Position numbers and translations under genes: made by a program. This document shows, one piece after another, positions 62,812 to 64,000 of a DNA stretch of 64,000 nucleotides (within the stretch, counting starts at the first letter, position 1; each line of letters begins with the position of its first letter). The stretch is from NCBI GenBank assembly GCA_002390285.1, contig DGPB01000009.1, positions 1 to 64,000 on the forward strand, read 5' to 3'. This DNA is from Cellvibrionales bacterium UBA4451. Lineage in GTDB: Bacteria; Pseudomonadota; Gammaproteobacteria; Pseudomonadales; Porticoccaceae. The notes beneath the pieces were generated by a model. That model ran no database searches, was not told the DNA's origin, and was given only the letters and a program-made list of their open reading frames with translations.

Positions 62812-63180
62812 TTACTTCTCATCATCTTCTGCGGGCTCTATTTCGCAGAGCAACGGGTGTCCGTTGTCTCTTGCATACTGATTCACTTGTGCTGCCTTCG
62901 TATCTGCAATGTCACGAGTATAGACACCACAAACTGCTTTTCCTTCCGTATGGACTTTCAACATAATCCGTGTCGCTATTTCACGGTTCATACTAAAGAA
63001 TATCTCCAGTAGCTCAACCACAAATTCCATCGGCGTATAGTCATCGTTGAAGATGAGAACCTTAAACATAGGCGGCCTTTTTAGGCGTGGCCTGACTTCT
63101 TCGACAACTTCGGTGCTGTCATGTTGCCACGTCTGATCATCATCTTTACTGCTAAGACTAATATTTAACCGAATATCCAT
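62812..63180 (-). CDS. clpS: ClpAP adaptor ClpS
   Basis: ClpS recognises N-terminal Leu, Phe, Tyr and Trp and delivers those proteins to ClpA. The 122-residue product has a flexible acidic N-terminus and the core RPPMFKVLIFNDDYTPMEFV, with the N-end pocket residues (NDDYTPM), followed by LKVHTEGKAVCGVYTRDIAD. It is longer at the N-terminus than E. coli ClpS (106). It is the first gene of the clpS-clpA unit and divergent from the cspD-like gene. Confidence 0.96.
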   Translation of the reverse strand: MDIRLNISLSSKDDDQTWQHDSTEVVEEVRPRLKRPPMFKVLIFNDDYTPMEFVVELLEIFFSMNREIATRIMLKVHTEGKAVCGVYTRDIADTKAAQVNQYARDNGHPLLCEIEPAEDDEK

Positions 63181-63412
63181 ACATGCACACTAAAATCTTT
63201 TGACGTCTCTTACCTCCTATTTTAATAGTATTCACACTCTTGTGTTCACTTTTTCTATGATTTCTGATCCTTGACTTATCACGCTAATAGATATAGAAAC
63301 AGAAGTTAGATTAAAGTTTTTTAATCTCAATGGCTGTCCATTAGTGTAATAACTATCAGTATTAAGCTGGATTGTTTTTAATAATTAAACTGTCTGGTAA
63401 GAGGTTTGTAAT

Positions 63413-63694
63413 ATGCACACAGGAACTGTTAAGTGGTTTAACAATGCCAAGGGATATGGATTTATCCTCTCATCAGACGGCACCACTGATATATTTGCTC
63501 ATTATTCTGCCATCACTATGGAAGGTTATAAAACCTTAAAAGCCGGTCAGGAAGTTACTTATGACTTGGTTGAAGGTGAAAAAGGCCTACATGCCACTAA
63601 TATTGCAACTCTTGGCGCCAGCATTACTCAGCATGACGATCTTCCTGCCGCGCCTCTTGACGTGGAAGGCGATAATATTATTAGTGACCAGTGA
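63413..63694 (+). CDS. cspD: Cold-shock-domain protein (CspD-like)
   Basis: A single-stranded nucleic-acid-binding protein. The 93 residues begin with a cold-shock domain (1-68) carrying RNP1 (KGYGFI) and RNP2 (DIFAHYSAI). A 25-residue acidic tail follows, absent from short cold-shock proteins. CspD in E. coli, also next to clpS-clpA, is a stationary-phase replication inhibitor, so context supports the name. The 232-nt divergent gap to clpS is AT-rich and holds both promoters. Confidence 0.88.
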   Translation: MHTGTVKWFNNAKGYGFILSSDGTTDIFAHYSAITMEGYKTLKAGQEVTYDLVEGEKGLHATNIATLGASITQHDDLPAAPLDVEGDNIISDQ

Positions 63695-64000
63695 GTCATA
63701 AAAACCCCTGGCATGCCATCAACAAGGATTTTGGTGCGGGGGAGATGTTGTACCAAATTTAGTACCAGCTTATTTGTTACCCTAATTGTTACCCCATGCC
63801 CTGCTTCGGGGGATGGATATGGTTTTTGTGATAGTTAATCACTCAACGTCCTTCTTGAAATATGTACTCTCAATTATCGCTTTGACCTAGAACGTATTGC
63901 CCACCGAAGACATCATTTTAATAGCCCCAGGGTTAATGTCCTTATGGTCTGTATACTAAGGGTTGTTCACTAATGCGTAACGGATGTTCATGGCAAGTTT
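63695..64000. other. Gene-free stretch at the right edge
   Basis: No gene is seen. It holds a direct repeat of TTGTTACCC (about 63773 and 63786) near a GTACCA pair (about 63754 and 63763). An imperfect GC-rich hairpin at 63794-63816 is followed within a few bases by a short T-run and might be the cspD-like gene's terminator. Nothing here could be tied to an element. Confidence 0.35.

Noticed and set aside
63745..64000. Start of a tyrosine-recombinase element
   Set aside because: The VPNLVPAYLLP-like translation is interrupted by a stop and no catalytic motif is present before the window ends.
1..64000. CRISPR arrays, tRNA or rRNA genes, intact insertion sequences, matS-like sites
   Set aside because: None was found by eye on either strand; the only tandem repeats are those in the AsmA-family gene, the H1-like tail and the trpS leader.

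Overview
The window reads as core chromosome of a marine-type gammaproteobacterium with moderate GC. Several gene orders are those of Pseudomonas and its relatives: ygfZ/sdhE/ygfX/nadB, rpoE-rseABC-mucD-lepA-lepB-DUF4845-rnc-era-recO-acpS, cysM-relA-mazG, and serS-crcB-rarA-lolA-ftsK followed by trxB-aat-bpt-infA and clpA-clpS-cspD. The heme A synthase, NnrS, the cytochrome cd1 remnant and the AlgP-like protein suggest an aerobic, perhaps Cellvibrionales-like lineage that once respired nitrite; that placement is inference. I saw no rRNA, tRNA, CRISPR array or intact insertion sequence.

Layout. 1-7 kb: a small membrane protein, tadA, mltF and purL. 6.8-11 kb: a respiratory and heme block (c-type cytochrome, COX15-type heme A synthase, nnrS) that ends in a 3' remnant of nirS, with FNR/DNR-like boxes upstream of nnrS and of the remnant. 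11-18.8 kb: cysG, an alpha/beta hydrolase, a patatin, ung, ygfZ, sdhE-ygfX and nadB. 18.9-33.7 kb: the sigma-E envelope-stress operon, then translation, secretion, RNA-processing, stringent-response and cysteine genes, all on the plus strand. 33.8-45.1 kb: adk, a full-length but broken hemH, a histone-H1-like AT-hook protein, tsaB, uppP, an AsmA-family protein with 240-bp tandem repeats, apeB and trpS. 45.1-57.5 kb: almost all minus strand (bioA, pyrE, DUF4202, gorA, serS, crcB, rarA, lolA, ftsK). 57.8-63.7 kb: trxB, both leader-peptide transferases, infA, clpA, clpS and a CspD-like protein.

The most informative signal lies in an 818-bp gene-free gap at 49155-49972. Positions 49302-49329 match the E. 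coli chromosome-dimer-resolution site dif at 26 of 28 positions as recalled. Transcription switches polarity here: genes are nearly all plus from 18.9 to 45.1 kb and nearly all minus from 45.1 to 57.5 kb. The five FtsK-orienting octamers (GGGNAGGG) found by eye all point to this site. The window therefore appears to span the replication terminus. A second exact XerD-type half-site 540 bp away suggests an old Xer-mediated integration scar.

Other notable points are decay in the heme-related repertoire (nirS reduced to its C-terminus; hemH with one stop and two frameshifts) beside intact heme-using genes, and a trpS start codon inside a short tandem repeat that creates a mini-ORF ending on the trpS ATG. 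PyrE resembles the alphaproteobacterial type, and pdxJ and rlmD are missing from otherwise canonical gene orders.
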